DNA of 64,000 nucleotides from Haloferax marisrubri (GCF_001469875.2 NZ_LOPW02000022.1:300551-364550); one strand, 5' to 3'; numbered from the stretch's first letter, positions 8,375 to 16,006 are shown. Notes: generated from the letters alone by a model not told the origin. Made by a program: numbers and translations.

Positions 8375-9766
8375 TCAGTCGTCTTCGCCCGCGTCGTCGA
8401 CGCCGACGCTCCCGCGTTCGACCATGAGCGCGTCGGCGTGGCCCGCCCAGTCGGCGTAGTAGAACGCCGCGAGCACGAACAGCCCCATCCACGTGAACGA
8501 CAGGACGATGCCGATTCGCGCGCCGAGCGGGCCGTAGCCGAACACCTCGACCAGCAGGTAGGACGCGCCGACGAAGAAGCCGAACACCCCGGTCAGCCGG
8601 GCGACGAAGGGGATTCGCGTCGCGCCCGCGCCCTGCAGCGACCCGGAGAGCCCGACGAAGAGCGCCAGTCCCGGCGCGGCGAGGCCGTAGGCGACGGCGA
8701 ACTTCACGGCCCATTCGAGGTCCGCGCCGCCGCCGGAGCCGACGAGGGCGACGACGGGTTCGGTGAACGCCGCGAGGAAGAGCCCGATGCCGCCGACCGT
8801 GACGACCGACAGGAGCGCAACCGCGCCGCCCTGATACCGCGCGGCCTCGCTGTCGCCCGCCCCGAGCGCCTGCCCGACGAGGACGCTGGCGGCGACGTTG
8901 TAGCCGCGCGCCAGCGGGCTTGCGACCTGCTGGTAGACCCGGCGGCCGATTTGGAAGCCGGCGTTGACGGCGTCGCCGAAGCCGAGGAGGAGGGCGTTGA
9001 ACGGGAACTCAGCGAGTTCGGCGGCGATGCCCTCGCCGACCCGCGGGGTGGCGATGCGCACGAGTTGGCCGGCGACCGTCCGGTCGCGGGGGCGGACCAG
9101 CGAGGTCGGCGACGCGGGGCGGGCGAGCGCGACCAGAAGCAGTCCCGCCGAGAGGACGTTGGCGGTCGAGGTGGCGAGGCCCACGCCCAGCACGCCGAGC
9201 GCCGGCAGACCGACGAGGCCGAAGCCGAGACCGACCGACAGCCCGATGTTGACGACGTTGGCGAAGACGTTGACCAGCATCGGCGTCCGGGTGTCGCCGA
9301 CGCCCTGAAGCGACCGCGAACCGACGAGCGAGACCAGTCGCGCGGGCGAGGTGGCGAAGATGACCGCGAGGTACGTCGTGCCCAGTTCCACGGCCCGGTC
9401 GCTCGCGGGGAACGCGCCGATGGCCGCCTCGCCCAGCGTGAACCCGAAAATCAGGAAGGGGACGCCCGCGAGGAACGCGAGGAGGAGCGCCGTCGAGATG
9501 GCCTCGCTCCGGTTGGCGTCCGCGCCGCTTCCCGTGTCCTGACTGGAGAGCGCAATCGCGCCGCCGCCGAGGCCGAGACCGATGCGGAGCGGGAACCGAG
9601 CGTAGAGGTCGGCGAGACCGATAGCGACGACGGCGGCCGGGGAGAGCGCCGCGGTGACGGCCACGTCCACGGTCCGCATCGCCGTCTGTGCGGTCTGCTC
9701 GGCCATCACCGGCCACGCGAGCGAGAAGATGCGCTTCCAGACCCGCCGGAGGCGACCGAGGTTCAT
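8375..9766 (-). CDS. MATE family multidrug/toxin efflux transporter
   Basis: 463 residues with about twelve hydrophobic segments, the usual MATE size and topology. MATE proteins export organic cations or metabolites in exchange for sodium or protons. The two homologous halves are visible: LAWPVMAEQTAQTAMRTVDV near the start and the matching FNALLLGFGDAVNAG in the middle, each with the conserved small-residue-rich segments (LVGSRSLQGVGDTRTPM and LVGLSGSLQGAGATRIPF). The C-terminus is acidic (VDDAGEDD). ATG at 9766 starts MNLGRLRRVWKRIFSLAW. The gene has its own upstream region, where a palindrome at 9844-9857 may be an operator. It is convergent with citrate synthase. The substrate is unknown. 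Confidence 0.87.
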   Translation of the reverse strand: MNLGRLRRVWKRIFSLAWPVMAEQTAQTAMRTVDVAVTAALSPAAVVAIGLADLYARFPLRIGLGLGGGAIALSSQDTGSGADANRSEAISTALLLAFLAGVPFLIFGFTLGEAAIGAFPASDRAVELGTTYLAVIFATSPARLVSLVGSRSLQGVGDTRTPMLVNVFANVVNIGLSVGLGFGLVGLPALGVLGVGLATSTANVLSAGLLLVALARPASPTSLVRPRDRTVAGQLVRIATPRVGEGIAAELAEFPFNALLLGFGDAVNAGFQIGRRVYQQVASPLARGYNVAASVLVGQALGAGDSEAARYQGGAVALLSVVTVGGIGLFLAAFTEPVVALVGSGGGADLEWAVKFAVAYGLAAPGLALFVGLSGSLQGAGATRIPFVARLTGVFGFFVGASYLLVEVFGYGPLGARIGIVLSFTWMGLFVLAAFYYADWAGHADALMVERGSVGVDDAGEDD

Positions 9767-9843
9767 GCCGAGGCCACGGACCTCGCGCAGTTGACGGTAC
9801 CGGAAGCGGCGGTCCCGTCGGGCACGCTCGATGCGACACGCGA

Positions 9844-9857
9844 ATGACGAGCGTCAT
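9844..9857. promoter_or_regulatory. Palindrome, possible operator of the MATE gene
   Basis: Two perfect 6-bp arms (ATGACG and CGTCAT) are separated by 2 bp. The site lies about 78 bp upstream of the MATE start codon. Exporter genes are often controlled by a dimeric repressor, but no regulator gene is adjacent, so this is inference from symmetry and position only. Confidence 0.35.
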
Positions 9858-9914
9858 ACGCGGGTACCGGGTCGTCGCTGTCGTGCGGTTTCACTTTCAC
9901 TCCGGGTGGGGGAC

Positions 9915-9922
9915 GTTTATAT
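9915..9922 (+). promoter_or_regulatory. TATA-like box, distal ilvA promoter
   Basis: The sequence gtttatat stands out in GC-rich DNA. A transcript starting about 25 bp downstream would give ilvA a leader of roughly 180 nt, unusual for haloarchaea, or would make a short separate RNA. Confidence 0.4.
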
Positions 9923-10092
9923 GCACGGGGACCAGAAAGACAGTTGCACGTCACACGCGTGCATTCCCCCTTTCCCCTTTCACCGACCGGCGAGCGACGG
10001 CCACGGCGGCGCGGTGACGGCCCCGAATCCGGATTCTCAACCGACGACCATGAGGGTTGACATCACGCCCCTGATACCGATAGATTCCCGAA

Positions 10093-10100
10093 CGATTAAA
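10093..10100 (+). promoter_or_regulatory. TATA-like box, proximal ilvA promoter
   Basis: The sequence cgattaaa lies about 28 bp before the ilvA ATG at 10125, the normal spacing for a leaderless haloarchaeal transcript, and supports that start codon. Confidence 0.5.
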
Positions 10101-10124
10101 CACAGACACGGGCGATTTCCGACC

Positions 10125-11336
10125 ATGCTCACGCTTGACGACGTACGCGCCGCCCGCGAGCGCGTCGAAGCGGTCGCCCGACGGACACCGCTGGAGTACT
10201 CGCACACCTTCTCGGAGATGACGGGTGCCGAGGTGTACCTGAAGCTCGAAAACACCCAGCGCACGGGGTCGTTCAAGATTCGCGGCGCGACGAACCGCAT
10301 CACGACGCTCTCCGAGGAGGAGAAGGACGCGGGCGTCGTGACCGCGAGCGCCGGCAACCACGCCCAGGGCGTCGCGCTCGCGGCGTCGCGGGCGGGCGTG
10401 AACTCGAAAATCGTCATGCCCGAGTACGCGCCGATTTCCAAGGTGAAAGCGACCGAGCGCTACGGCGGCGACGTGGTGCTCTACGGCAACGACTACGACG
10501 AGGCGCAAGCGAAAGCCCACGAAATCGAGGCGGAGGAGGGCCGGACCTACGTCCACGCCTTCGACGACGAGTACGTCATGGCCGGACAGGGAACTATCGG
10601 CCTCGAAATCGCGGAGGACTGCCCCGACCTCGACACCGTGGTCGTCCCCATCGGCGGCGGCGGCCTCATCTCCGGCATCTCGACGGCCATCAAAGAGCAG
10701 TACCCCGACGCCCGCGTCATCGGCGTGCAGGCGGAACAGGCCTCCAGCGCCGCGGACTCGCTGAACAAGGGGTCGATTCAGACCATCGACGAGGTGGACA
10801 CCATCGCCGACGGCATCGCCGTCCGCAGAATCGGCGACAAGCCCTTCGAGGTCATCCGCGAGCGCGTGGACGAGGTCGTCACCGTCTCCGACGAGGAAAT
10901 CGCGGTGGCGCTCACCTACCTGCTCGAACGCTCGAAGACGCTGGTCGAGGGCGCGGGGGCCGTCGCGCTCGCGGCGCTGGTCTTCCAGAAGTTCGACTAC
11001 GAGGAGGACGAGGTCGTCGTCCCCGCGCTGTGCGGCGGCAACATCGACATGAACACGCTGACGACCGTCGTGATGCGCGGGCTCGTCGAGACGGGTCGGT
11101 ACCTCAAGATTCGGACCGAACTGAAGGACCGCCCCGGCTCGCTCGAACAGCTCATCGGGATTATCGCCGCGGAGAAGGCGAACATCTACGCCGTCAGGCA
11201 CGACCGCACCTCTCGGAAAATCGCGCTGAACGCGACCGAGGTCGAAATCGACCTCGAAATGCGCGGGCCGAACCACGTCGATTCGCTCCTCGGCGAACTC
11301 CGCGACGCGGGCTACGACGTGGAAGTCCTCGACTGA
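10125..11336 (+). CDS. ilvA: Threonine ammonia-lyase (threonine deaminase) with ACT domain
   Basis: 403 residues. It deaminates threonine through a 2-aminocrotonate enamine to 2-oxobutyrate, for isoleucine synthesis or threonine breakdown. PLP Lys51 is in TGSFKIRGA. SAGNHAQGVA, the glycine loop PIGGGGLISGI and the catabolic-type GAGAVALAAL segment are present. Residues about 325-400 form a single ACT domain (LKIRTELKDRPGSLEQLIGII), the layout of TdcB-like or archaeal enzymes rather than the double ACT-like domain of E. coli IlvA. ATG at 10125 is supported by the TATA box 28 bp upstream and by family length. RidA, encoded at 14638, would hydrolyse the enamine released by this enzyme. Confidence 0.9.
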   Translation: MLTLDDVRAARERVEAVARRTPLEYSHTFSEMTGAEVYLKLENTQRTGSFKIRGATNRITTLSEEEKDAGVVTASAGNHAQGVALAASRAGVNSKIVMPEYAPISKVKATERYGGDVVLYGNDYDEAQAKAHEIEAEEGRTYVHAFDDEYVMAGQGTIGLEIAEDCPDLDTVVVPIGGGGLISGISTAIKEQYPDARVIGVQAEQASSAADSLNKGSIQTIDEVDTIADGIAVRRIGDKPFEVIRERVDEVVTVSDEEIAVALTYLLERSKTLVEGAGAVALAALVFQKFDYEEDEVVVPALCGGNIDMNTLTTVVMRGLVETGRYLKIRTELKDRPGSLEQLIGIIAAEKANIYAVRHDRTSRKIALNATEVEIDLEMRGPNHVDSLLGELRDAGYDVEVLD

Positions 11337-11384
11337 CCGCGTGGCCGGAGGCGGACTTCGAGTCCCGCGTTCGAAGCCGGGCGC

Positions 11385-11591
11385 TCAGGCGAGTCGCGTG
11401 AGGCCGATAAACACGAGGAGCGCGCCGATGCCTCGGTAGAGCCAGACGGGCGGGGCGGACTCCTCGGACCCGTCGGAAGACGAGCGGCGGAGGAACTCGA
11501 ACCCGAACGCGTGGATTCGCGCCGGGAAGACGAGGTACGCGACGCCGAGCGCCACGACCCCGACGGAGCCGACCTGCCACAGGAGGTTCAT
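11385..11591 (-). CDS. Small two-helix membrane protein
   Basis: 68 residues, function not recognised. It has a first hydrophobic segment (about 5-22, WQVGSVGVVALGVAYLVF), a polar loop rich in Ser and Asp, and a second helix starting PPVWLYRGIGALLVFIGLTRLA at the C-terminus. The GALLVFIGL ending is common in small haloarchaeal membrane proteins. It is convergent with ilvA and divergent from cydA with 300 bp between the start codons. A role next to the cytochrome bd oxidase is possible but not indicated by strand or operon. Confidence 0.6.
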   Translation of the reverse strand: MNLLWQVGSVGVVALGVAYLVFPARIHAFGFEFLRRSSSDGSEESAPPVWLYRGIGALLVFIGLTRLA

Positions 11592-11891
11592 GTGCTAAAT
11601 CCGAACTGTTCCGGCATATGCCCGTCGGTCGGGTCGGCGCGTCGGCGGCCGGAGTTCGCCCGAGACGGGCGCGTTGCGGGAGTGTGAGCACGTTTCTGGC
11701 TCCGGCGAACACTCGCCTTTTTACCCGGACGATTATGTCGAATTCGGGCGATAGACACCGTCTACGATGATTTTCACTTCGTGGGAAGCATGCGGGGTTT
11801 GACCCTCCCCCAATACGAAGGCCTTTAAGAGGGGACACCCCGCCTCCCGCTCCCCGGTTCGCCCCGTCGTCAGCGACCCCGCACCCCAACC
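11592..11891. promoter_or_regulatory. Divergent region upstream of cydAB
   Basis: 300 bp between the small membrane protein gene and cydA. TATA-like sequences are cctttttac (about 11714-11722) and ggcctttaag (about 11820-11829). The latter lies about 65 bp before the cydA ATG, so cydA may have a short leader. A CGAATTCG palindrome lies near 11739-11746. No further gene is seen. Confidence 0.4.
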
Positions 11892-13316
11892 ATGCTCGAC
11901 CCAGTCATCGCCAGCCGGCTGCAGTTCGCGCTCACGACCATCGTCCACATCATCTTCCCCGTGATGAGCATGGGCCTCGCGCCCTTCCTCATCTACTTCA
12001 CGTGGAAGGACATCCGCACCGACGACCCGGTGTACGAACAGCTCAGGCGGTTCTGGACGAAGATTTTCGCCGTCTCGTTCGTCGTCGGCACCGTGACCGG
12101 CATCGTCCTCGAATTCGAGTTCGGGACGAACTTCGCGGCGTTCTCGACGGCGGCCGGCGAACTGTTCGGCGGCCCGCTGGCCACCGAGGGGATGATGGCG
12201 TTCATGCTCGAAGCGACGTTCCTCGGGGTGTTCGTCTTCGGCCGCGAGAAGGTCTCCGACGCGCTCTACATGGTTTCGGCCGTCGCCGTCGGCCTCGGCA
12301 CGTGGCTCTCGGCGGTGTGGATTCTCGTCGCCAACTCGTGGATGCAGACGCCGCGAGGGTACGAACTCGCGCGCGAGAGCGGCCAGCTCGTCGTCTCGCT
12401 CGTCGACCCCATCGCGGCGTACGCCAACCCGCGGTTTCCGTGGATGTTCGTCCACATGCAGAACGCCGCGGTGCTGTCGGTCGCGCTGTTCATGGCCGGC
12501 GTCGCGGCGTACCACGTCTGGCAGCGCGGCATCAGCGCCGAGGACGACCGCGAGGACGCGCGCTTCTGGCGGAAGACGCTCAAAATCGCGCTCGTCGTCC
12601 TGCTCGTGACCGCGCCGTTTCAGGCGATTCACGGCGACGCCTACGGCCGGCACGTCTACGAGACCCAGCCGCAGAAGTTCGCCGCCATGGAGGCCGTCTG
12701 GGAGACCGACAGCTACGTCCCCGAGTACATCTTCGCCATCCCGACGAGCCTCGAACACATCACCGACCCGCGCGCCAAGGAACTGCTCGGAATCGGGATT
12801 CCCGGCGGGGCGTCGTGGCTGGCGAGCGGGGGTGACCCCCAAGCCGAAATCACCGGCCTGAACGAGTTCGACACGGAGGCTCCGCCGGTCGCCATCGTCT
12901 TCTGGTCGTTCCGGCTCATGGTCGCCGCGGGGTTCTGGTTCATCCTGTTGGCCTTCTGGGCGGCCTATCGCTGGTGGACCGACGACCTGTACGACGACGA
13001 CCTGTTGCACAAGGCGTTCGTCGGGTCGTCGCTCCTCGGCATCTTCGCCGTCGAGGTCGGCTGGATAGTCACCGAGGTGGGACGACAGCCGTGGGTCATC
13101 CAAGGCGTCCTCAGGACGAGCGAGGGCGTCTCGCCGGGTCTCACCGGCTTCGAGGCGACGCTCACGCTCGTCGGCTTCGCCGTCGTGTACACCGGCCTGC
13201 TCGCGCTCTACACCTACGTGATTCGCCGCATCATCCGCGAGGGACCGCCGAGCATCGACGACACGGAGGCGGGTGCGGAGGCCGCCTCGCCCGCGGGGGT
13301 GACCGGCGATGACTGA
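11892..13316 (+). CDS. cydA: Cytochrome bd-type quinol oxidase subunit I
   Basis: 474 residues, membrane protein. With CydB it oxidises quinol and reduces oxygen to water with high affinity. Heme and quinol residues are seen: His19 in TTIVHIIFP (heme b595 ligand by E. coli alignment), EGMMAFMLEATF with the two conserved glutamates of the proton path, FVHMQNAA (likely heme b558 His), RLMVAAGFW with the Met ligand, and the quinol-loop segment QPQKFAAMEA with the conserved Lys and Glu. GRQPW is also present. The Q-loop is of the short type. The cydB start codon overlaps the 3' end by 8 bp, so the two are translationally coupled. Confidence 0.93.
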   Translation: MLDPVIASRLQFALTTIVHIIFPVMSMGLAPFLIYFTWKDIRTDDPVYEQLRRFWTKIFAVSFVVGTVTGIVLEFEFGTNFAAFSTAAGELFGGPLATEGMMAFMLEATFLGVFVFGREKVSDALYMVSAVAVGLGTWLSAVWILVANSWMQTPRGYELARESGQLVVSLVDPIAAYANPRFPWMFVHMQNAAVLSVALFMAGVAAYHVWQRGISAEDDREDARFWRKTLKIALVVLLVTAPFQAIHGDAYGRHVYETQPQKFAAMEAVWETDSYVPEYIFAIPTSLEHITDPRAKELLGIGIPGGASWLASGGDPQAEITGLNEFDTEAPPVAIVFWSFRLMVAAGFWFILLAFWAAYRWWTDDLYDDDLLHKAFVGSSLLGIFAVEVGWIVTEVGRQPWVIQGVLRTSEGVSPGLTGFEATLTLVGFAVVYTGLLALYTYVIRRIIREGPPSIDDTEAGAEAASPAGVTGDD

Positions 13317-14307
13317 CTACGGCGCGTTCGCCACGGACCCGCTTTTCGGCCTGCCGCTGCAGGAGCTGTGGTTTGGGCTCGTCTTCTTCATCCTCGGGAT
13401 GTTCCTGTTCCTCGACGGCTTCGACTTCGGCGTCGGGGCCATCTTCGCGACCCGCGACGACGACGAGGAACGCGAGACGCTTCTGGCCGCCATCGGGCCT
13501 TTCTGGGACGGCAACGAGGTGTGGCTCGTCGTCTTCGGCGGCGCGCTGTTCGCCGCGTTCCCGGCGGTGTACGCGAACCTCTTCAGCCGCCACTACCTGC
13601 TCATGTTCGCCATCCTCGGGGCGCTCATCCTCCGCGGACTCGCCCCCGAGATGTACGAACAGCGCCACGACGAGGCGTGGCAGACGTGGTGGGGGCGGGC
13701 GTTCGTCGTCGGCAGCGTGAGCACGCCCTTTTTGCTCGGCGTGTTCGCCGCCCACTGGCTCCTCGGCGTCGAGTCGCTCCTGTCGCTACCCGGTGTCGTC
13801 GTCGGCCTCGCCGTCGTCGCGCTCACCGTCGTCGCCGGGGTCGGCTTCCTCGCCATGAAGACCCGCGGGAGCCTCCAGCGCGACGTGGCCGACTACGGCC
13901 CGCGTGCGATAGCGGCCTATCTCGCGCTCGTCGTCGTCACGCTCGCCTACCTCGTCGCCGTCCGCCCCGACCTCGGCGTTCTCGCGCCGGTGCCGCTGGC
14001 GCTCGTCGCCGTCAGCCTCGCCGCCGCCGCGGGCTATCTGCTCGCGCTCCGCGACGGGCGCTACACGCTCGCGTTCGGGGCCGTGCCGGTCCTCGTGTTC
14101 GCGTTCGTCGCGCTCGTGGCGACGCTCATGTTCCCCCTGGCCGACCCCGCGACCGGGCTGACCGTCGCGGACGCCATCATCTCCGTGCTCCCGCTGAACA
14201 TCATGAGCGTCGCGTCGGCGCTCCTCCTGCCGCTCGTGTTCACCTACTTCGGCATCCTCTACTCGACGTTCAGCGGGCCCATCGAAACCGGTGAATCGTA
14301 CTCCTGA
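13309..14307 (+). CDS. cydB: Cytochrome bd-type quinol oxidase subunit II
   Basis: 332 residues with about nine transmembrane helices. It is the structural partner of CydA in the terminal oxidase. Family features are the N-terminal LQELWFGLVFFILGMFLFLDGFDFGVG, where FDFGVG is conserved, GPFWDGNEVWLVVFGGALFAAFP with the conserved Trp-Asp-Gly-Asn segment, and LRGLAPEMYEQ. The ATG at 13309 overlaps the end of cydA, as usual for this operon. No CydCD transporter genes are nearby. A small membrane protein gene follows after 39 bp. Confidence 0.93.
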   Translation: MTDYGAFATDPLFGLPLQELWFGLVFFILGMFLFLDGFDFGVGAIFATRDDDEERETLLAAIGPFWDGNEVWLVVFGGALFAAFPAVYANLFSRHYLLMFAILGALILRGLAPEMYEQRHDEAWQTWWGRAFVVGSVSTPFLLGVFAAHWLLGVESLLSLPGVVVGLAVVALTVVAGVGFLAMKTRGSLQRDVADYGPRAIAAYLALVVVTLAYLVAVRPDLGVLAPVPLALVAVSLAAAAGYLLALRDGRYTLAFGAVPVLVFAFVALVATLMFPLADPATGLTVADAIISVLPLNIMSVASALLLPLVFTYFGILYSTFSGPIETGESYS

Positions 14308-14346
14308 CCGACTGCAATTCACCTCCCACTACCAACCAATCCACCC

Positions 14347-14553
14347 ATGGCTACGCTCCCCAACACCAAACCCACCGCCGAATCGCTCACCAAACCGCTG
14401 ACCCTCCTCGGCCTCGGACTGGTCGTCGTCAGCGTCGCCGTCGCGGGGATCGCGCTCCGAGACGGCGACGTGGTCACCGCGCTCGGGATGGGGCTGTTGT
14501 TCGCCTCGGGCGTCCTCACGACCGGCATCAGCCTCTCCGGGAAGTCGGTGTAA
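14347..14553 (+). CDS. Small membrane protein directly behind cydAB
   Basis: 68 residues, no recognised family. Two hydrophobic helices are visible (about 19-37, LTLLGLGLVVVSVAVAGIA, and 44-62, VTALGMGLLFASGVLTTGI) joined by a short RDGDV loop. The start is 39 bp after cydB on the same strand with no clear terminator between, so it is likely part of the oxidase operon. Bacterial bd oxidases have small accessory subunits such as CydX or CydS, but those are single-helix and shorter. Calling this a bd oxidase subunit is inference from position only. Confidence 0.65.
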   Translation: MATLPNTKPTAESLTKPLTLLGLGLVVVSVAVAGIALRDGDVVTALGMGLLFASGVLTTGISLSGKSV

Positions 14554-14603
14554 CCCGACGGACTGCGGCGGGGAGGTCCCGCCGTTGACCCGGTCGTTCC
14601 ACC

Positions 14604-14612
14604 CTATTTTAT
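14604..14612 (+). promoter_or_regulatory. TATA-like box of the ridA gene
   Basis: The sequence ctattttat lies about 30 bp before the ATG at 14638 and fits a leaderless promoter, separating this gene from the cyd operon. Confidence 0.5.
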
Positions 14613-14637
14613 CACGTCGTGGCGAAATCCACCGCGT

Positions 14638-15024
14638 ATGAAGCGCGTCATCGAAACCGACGAAGCGCCGGCCGCGGTCGGTGCGTACAGTCAGGCGACG
14701 ACCAACGGCTCGCTGCTCTACACGGCGGGACAGATTCCGCTGACGCCGGACGGCGAACTCCTCGACGACGAGGACATCGCGACGCAGACGACGCAGTCGC
14801 TCGACAACGTGATGGCTATCCTCGCGGAGGCCGGCGCGGACGCGACCGACGTGCTGAAGACGACCGTGTTCCTCGCCGACATCGACGACTTCGACGAGAT
14901 GAACGAGACGTACGCGACCTACTTCGACGAGGAACCGCCGGCCCGCTCGGCGGTCGAGGTCGGCAATCTGCCGAAGGGCGTCGGCGTCGAAATCGAGGCC
15001 GTCGCCGTCGTCGACGAGGAGTAA
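14638..15024 (+). CDS. ridA: RidA family reactive enamine/imine deaminase
   Basis: 128 residues, the normal RidA (YjgF/YER057c/UK114) length. The family hydrolyses reactive enamines and imines such as 2-aminoacrylate and 2-aminocrotonate, protecting PLP enzymes. Family signatures are AVGAYSQATTNGSLLYTAGQIPL, the middle QSLDNVMAILAEAGA segment with the Asn before the helix, and PPARSAVEVGNLPKGVGVEIEAVAV, whose Arg binds the substrate carboxylate and whose terminal Glu is the usual catalytic acid. The enzyme likely acts on the product of the threonine deaminase encoded 3 kb upstream. The next small gene begins one base after the stop codon. Confidence 0.9.
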   Translation: MKRVIETDEAPAAVGAYSQATTNGSLLYTAGQIPLTPDGELLDDEDIATQTTQSLDNVMAILAEAGADATDVLKTTVFLADIDDFDEMNETYATYFDEEPPARSAVEVGNLPKGVGVEIEAVAVVDEE

Positions 15025-15025
15025 C

Positions 15026-15232
15026 GTGGCCCGCCGCGTCCGGTCCGCGCTCGCGTGGGGCGCAGCGAGCCTCCTCCTCGTGGGCGTCCTCGCGCAGGGC
15101 GCGGTCCTCCTCGGACTCGGTATCGACGCGTCGTTCGGGGCGGTCGCCGCGGTGGCGGTCGCGTCCGGCGTCGCCGTCGCGTCCGTGACATACGTCATCG
15201 AACCACGACTCGAACGGAAAGGAAGGGCTTAA
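15026..15232 (+). CDS. Small two-helix membrane protein downstream of ridA
   Basis: 68 residues, function unknown. The start is GTG at 15026, one base after the ridA stop, so it is probably co-translated. A basic N-terminus (MARRVRSAL) precedes two hydrophobic helices (about 9-29 and 36-56, ending VASVTYVIEP), followed by a basic tail (RLERKGRA). The positive-inside pattern puts both ends in the cytosol. The 3' end overlaps the TATA box of the following tRNA-Ser gene. Confidence 0.6.
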   Translation: MARRVRSALAWGAASLLLVGVLAQGAVLLGLGIDASFGAVAAVAVASGVAVASVTYVIEPRLERKGRA

Positions 15233-15235
15233 ATT
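15228..15235 (+). promoter_or_regulatory. TATA-like box of tRNA-Ser
   Basis: The sequence cttaaatt is centred about 30 bp before the mature tRNA 5' end and overlaps the last codons of the preceding small gene. Confidence 0.55.
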
Positions 15236-15261
15236 ATCCAGGCGGGAACGTTGCGTTGTAA

Positions 15262-15342
15262 GCCAGGATGGCCGAGCGGTAAGGCGCACGCCTGGAAAGC
15301 GTGTTCCCTCTGGGATCGGGGGTTCAAATCCCTCTCCTGGCG
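15262..15342 (+). tRNA. tRNA-Ser (anticodon GGA)
   Basis: The acceptor stem GCCAGGA pairs with TCCTGGC, with discriminator G at 15342. The D arm GCC-GAGCGGTAA-GGC is followed by anticodon stem CACGC/GCGTG around loop CTGGAAA, giving anticodon GGA for serine codons UCC and UCU. A long variable arm (TCCC-TCT-GGGA) marks a class II tRNA, as expected for serine. The T arm is GGGGG-TTCAAAT-CCCTC. No CCA is encoded and no intron is present. Its 3' end is duplicated 147 bp downstream. Confidence 0.95.
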
Positions 15343-15350
15343 CTTCTCTG
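15321..15350 (+). repeat. att-like direct repeat, copy 1 (3' end of tRNA-Ser plus 8 bp)
   Basis: This 30-bp stretch, from the T arm through 8 bp past the tRNA, recurs at 15468-15497 with 29 of 30 identical bases. A direct repeat of a tRNA 3' end is the classic trace of a tyrosine-integrase element. Confidence 0.75.
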
Positions 15351-15766
15351 GAAACTACTACTCCGAGCGATGCGTCTCGGCGCATCGCGGATAGCAGTTT
15401 TCGTGAAGCGTTTCTGAGAGGGGTTTGAACCAGGGAGCGAAGCGAACAGAGTGAGCAGAGTGACTGAGGTTCAAATCCCGCTCCTGGCGCTTCTCTGAAA
15501 ATCCACATCTTCGACCCTGACCCCCCGCTGAAAACACCAACTCGAACTCCCACCCCTCGCACCCGAGGCACATAGTCTCTCTCTCAATCGCCGGACGGCG
15601 GGAACCAGCGGCGGAGTCTATCGCCTCGCCAGCCAAGAACAATGTACGTCGAAACTGGCAGGGCACCCCCAGTTCGACGCGACCCAAGGCACCACCACCA
15701 GAAGCGACCGTATCAACTGTTCGGACAAAACATTCATCCCCATGGGATACGATACCACGATTGACA
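15343..15766. other. 424-bp gene-free region behind tRNA-Ser
   Basis: It holds the second copy of the tRNA 3' end (15468-15497), an inverted partial copy of the T arm (gagaggggtttgaacc, 15416-15431), and between them a low-complexity run of the gcgaagcgaacagagtgagc type. The remaining 270 bp before the next gene are less GC-rich than the surrounding genes and show no convincing ORF. Confidence 0.6.
15468..15497 (+). repeat. att-like direct repeat, copy 2
   Basis: Second copy of the tRNA-Ser 3' end (T-arm half, acceptor half and 8 bp of flank), differing from copy 1 only by T to G at the 13th base. It lacks the 5' half of a tRNA, so it is not a functional tRNA gene. Confidence 0.75.
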
Positions 15767-15949
15767 ATGCCTGACACCAAGACCGGCCGCGAGAAGAAGG
15801 GCCTCAACAAGCGGACCCAACTCACCGAGCGGCTGTACGAACGAGAGTTATCGGTGTTAGATGAAGACGACGACGAGCCCCCGCTCGACGCCGCGAACGA
15901 CGACACCGGCGGCGAGTTCCTCGCGGACGAACTCCCCGAGGACGACTGA
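15767..15949 (+). CDS. Small acidic protein of unknown function
   Basis: 60 residues. A basic N-terminal third (MPDTKTGREKKGLNKRTQL) is followed by LTERLYERELSVLDEDDDEPP and a very acidic C-terminus ending LADELPEDD. The first half may form a helix. The ATG at 15767 is preferred to an in-frame TTG at 15761. No family is recognised, but the base composition and sharply bipolar charge look like a real haloarchaeal small protein. It is the first gene after the tRNA-Ser scar region. Confidence 0.6.
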   Translation: MPDTKTGREKKGLNKRTQLTERLYERELSVLDEDDDEPPLDAANDDTGGEFLADELPEDD

Positions 15950-16006
15950 CGGCGCGGCCGACGCGGCCTCCGACCACGCGAATTTTTATCGGGCGCAACA
16001 GAACGT

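Larger units (their letters stand above)
9767..10124. other. 358-bp gene-free region between MATE gene and ilvA
   Basis: This holds the divergent promoters of the MATE gene and ilvA. Seen are a palindrome (9844-9857), a TATA-like box at 9915-9922 and a second one at 10093-10100. The ilvA frame stays open through much of this region, with ATG codons at 9921 and 10050, but the added residues do not resemble threonine deaminase. A long-leader transcript from the first box is possible. Confidence 0.5.

Noticed and set aside
13309..13316. Frameshift between cydA and cydB
   Set aside because: The 8-bp overlap is the normal arrangement of this operon, and both proteins are full length.
15468..15497. 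Second tRNA-Ser gene
   Set aside because: Only the 3' part is present; the D arm and anticodon stem are missing, so it is a repeat scar.
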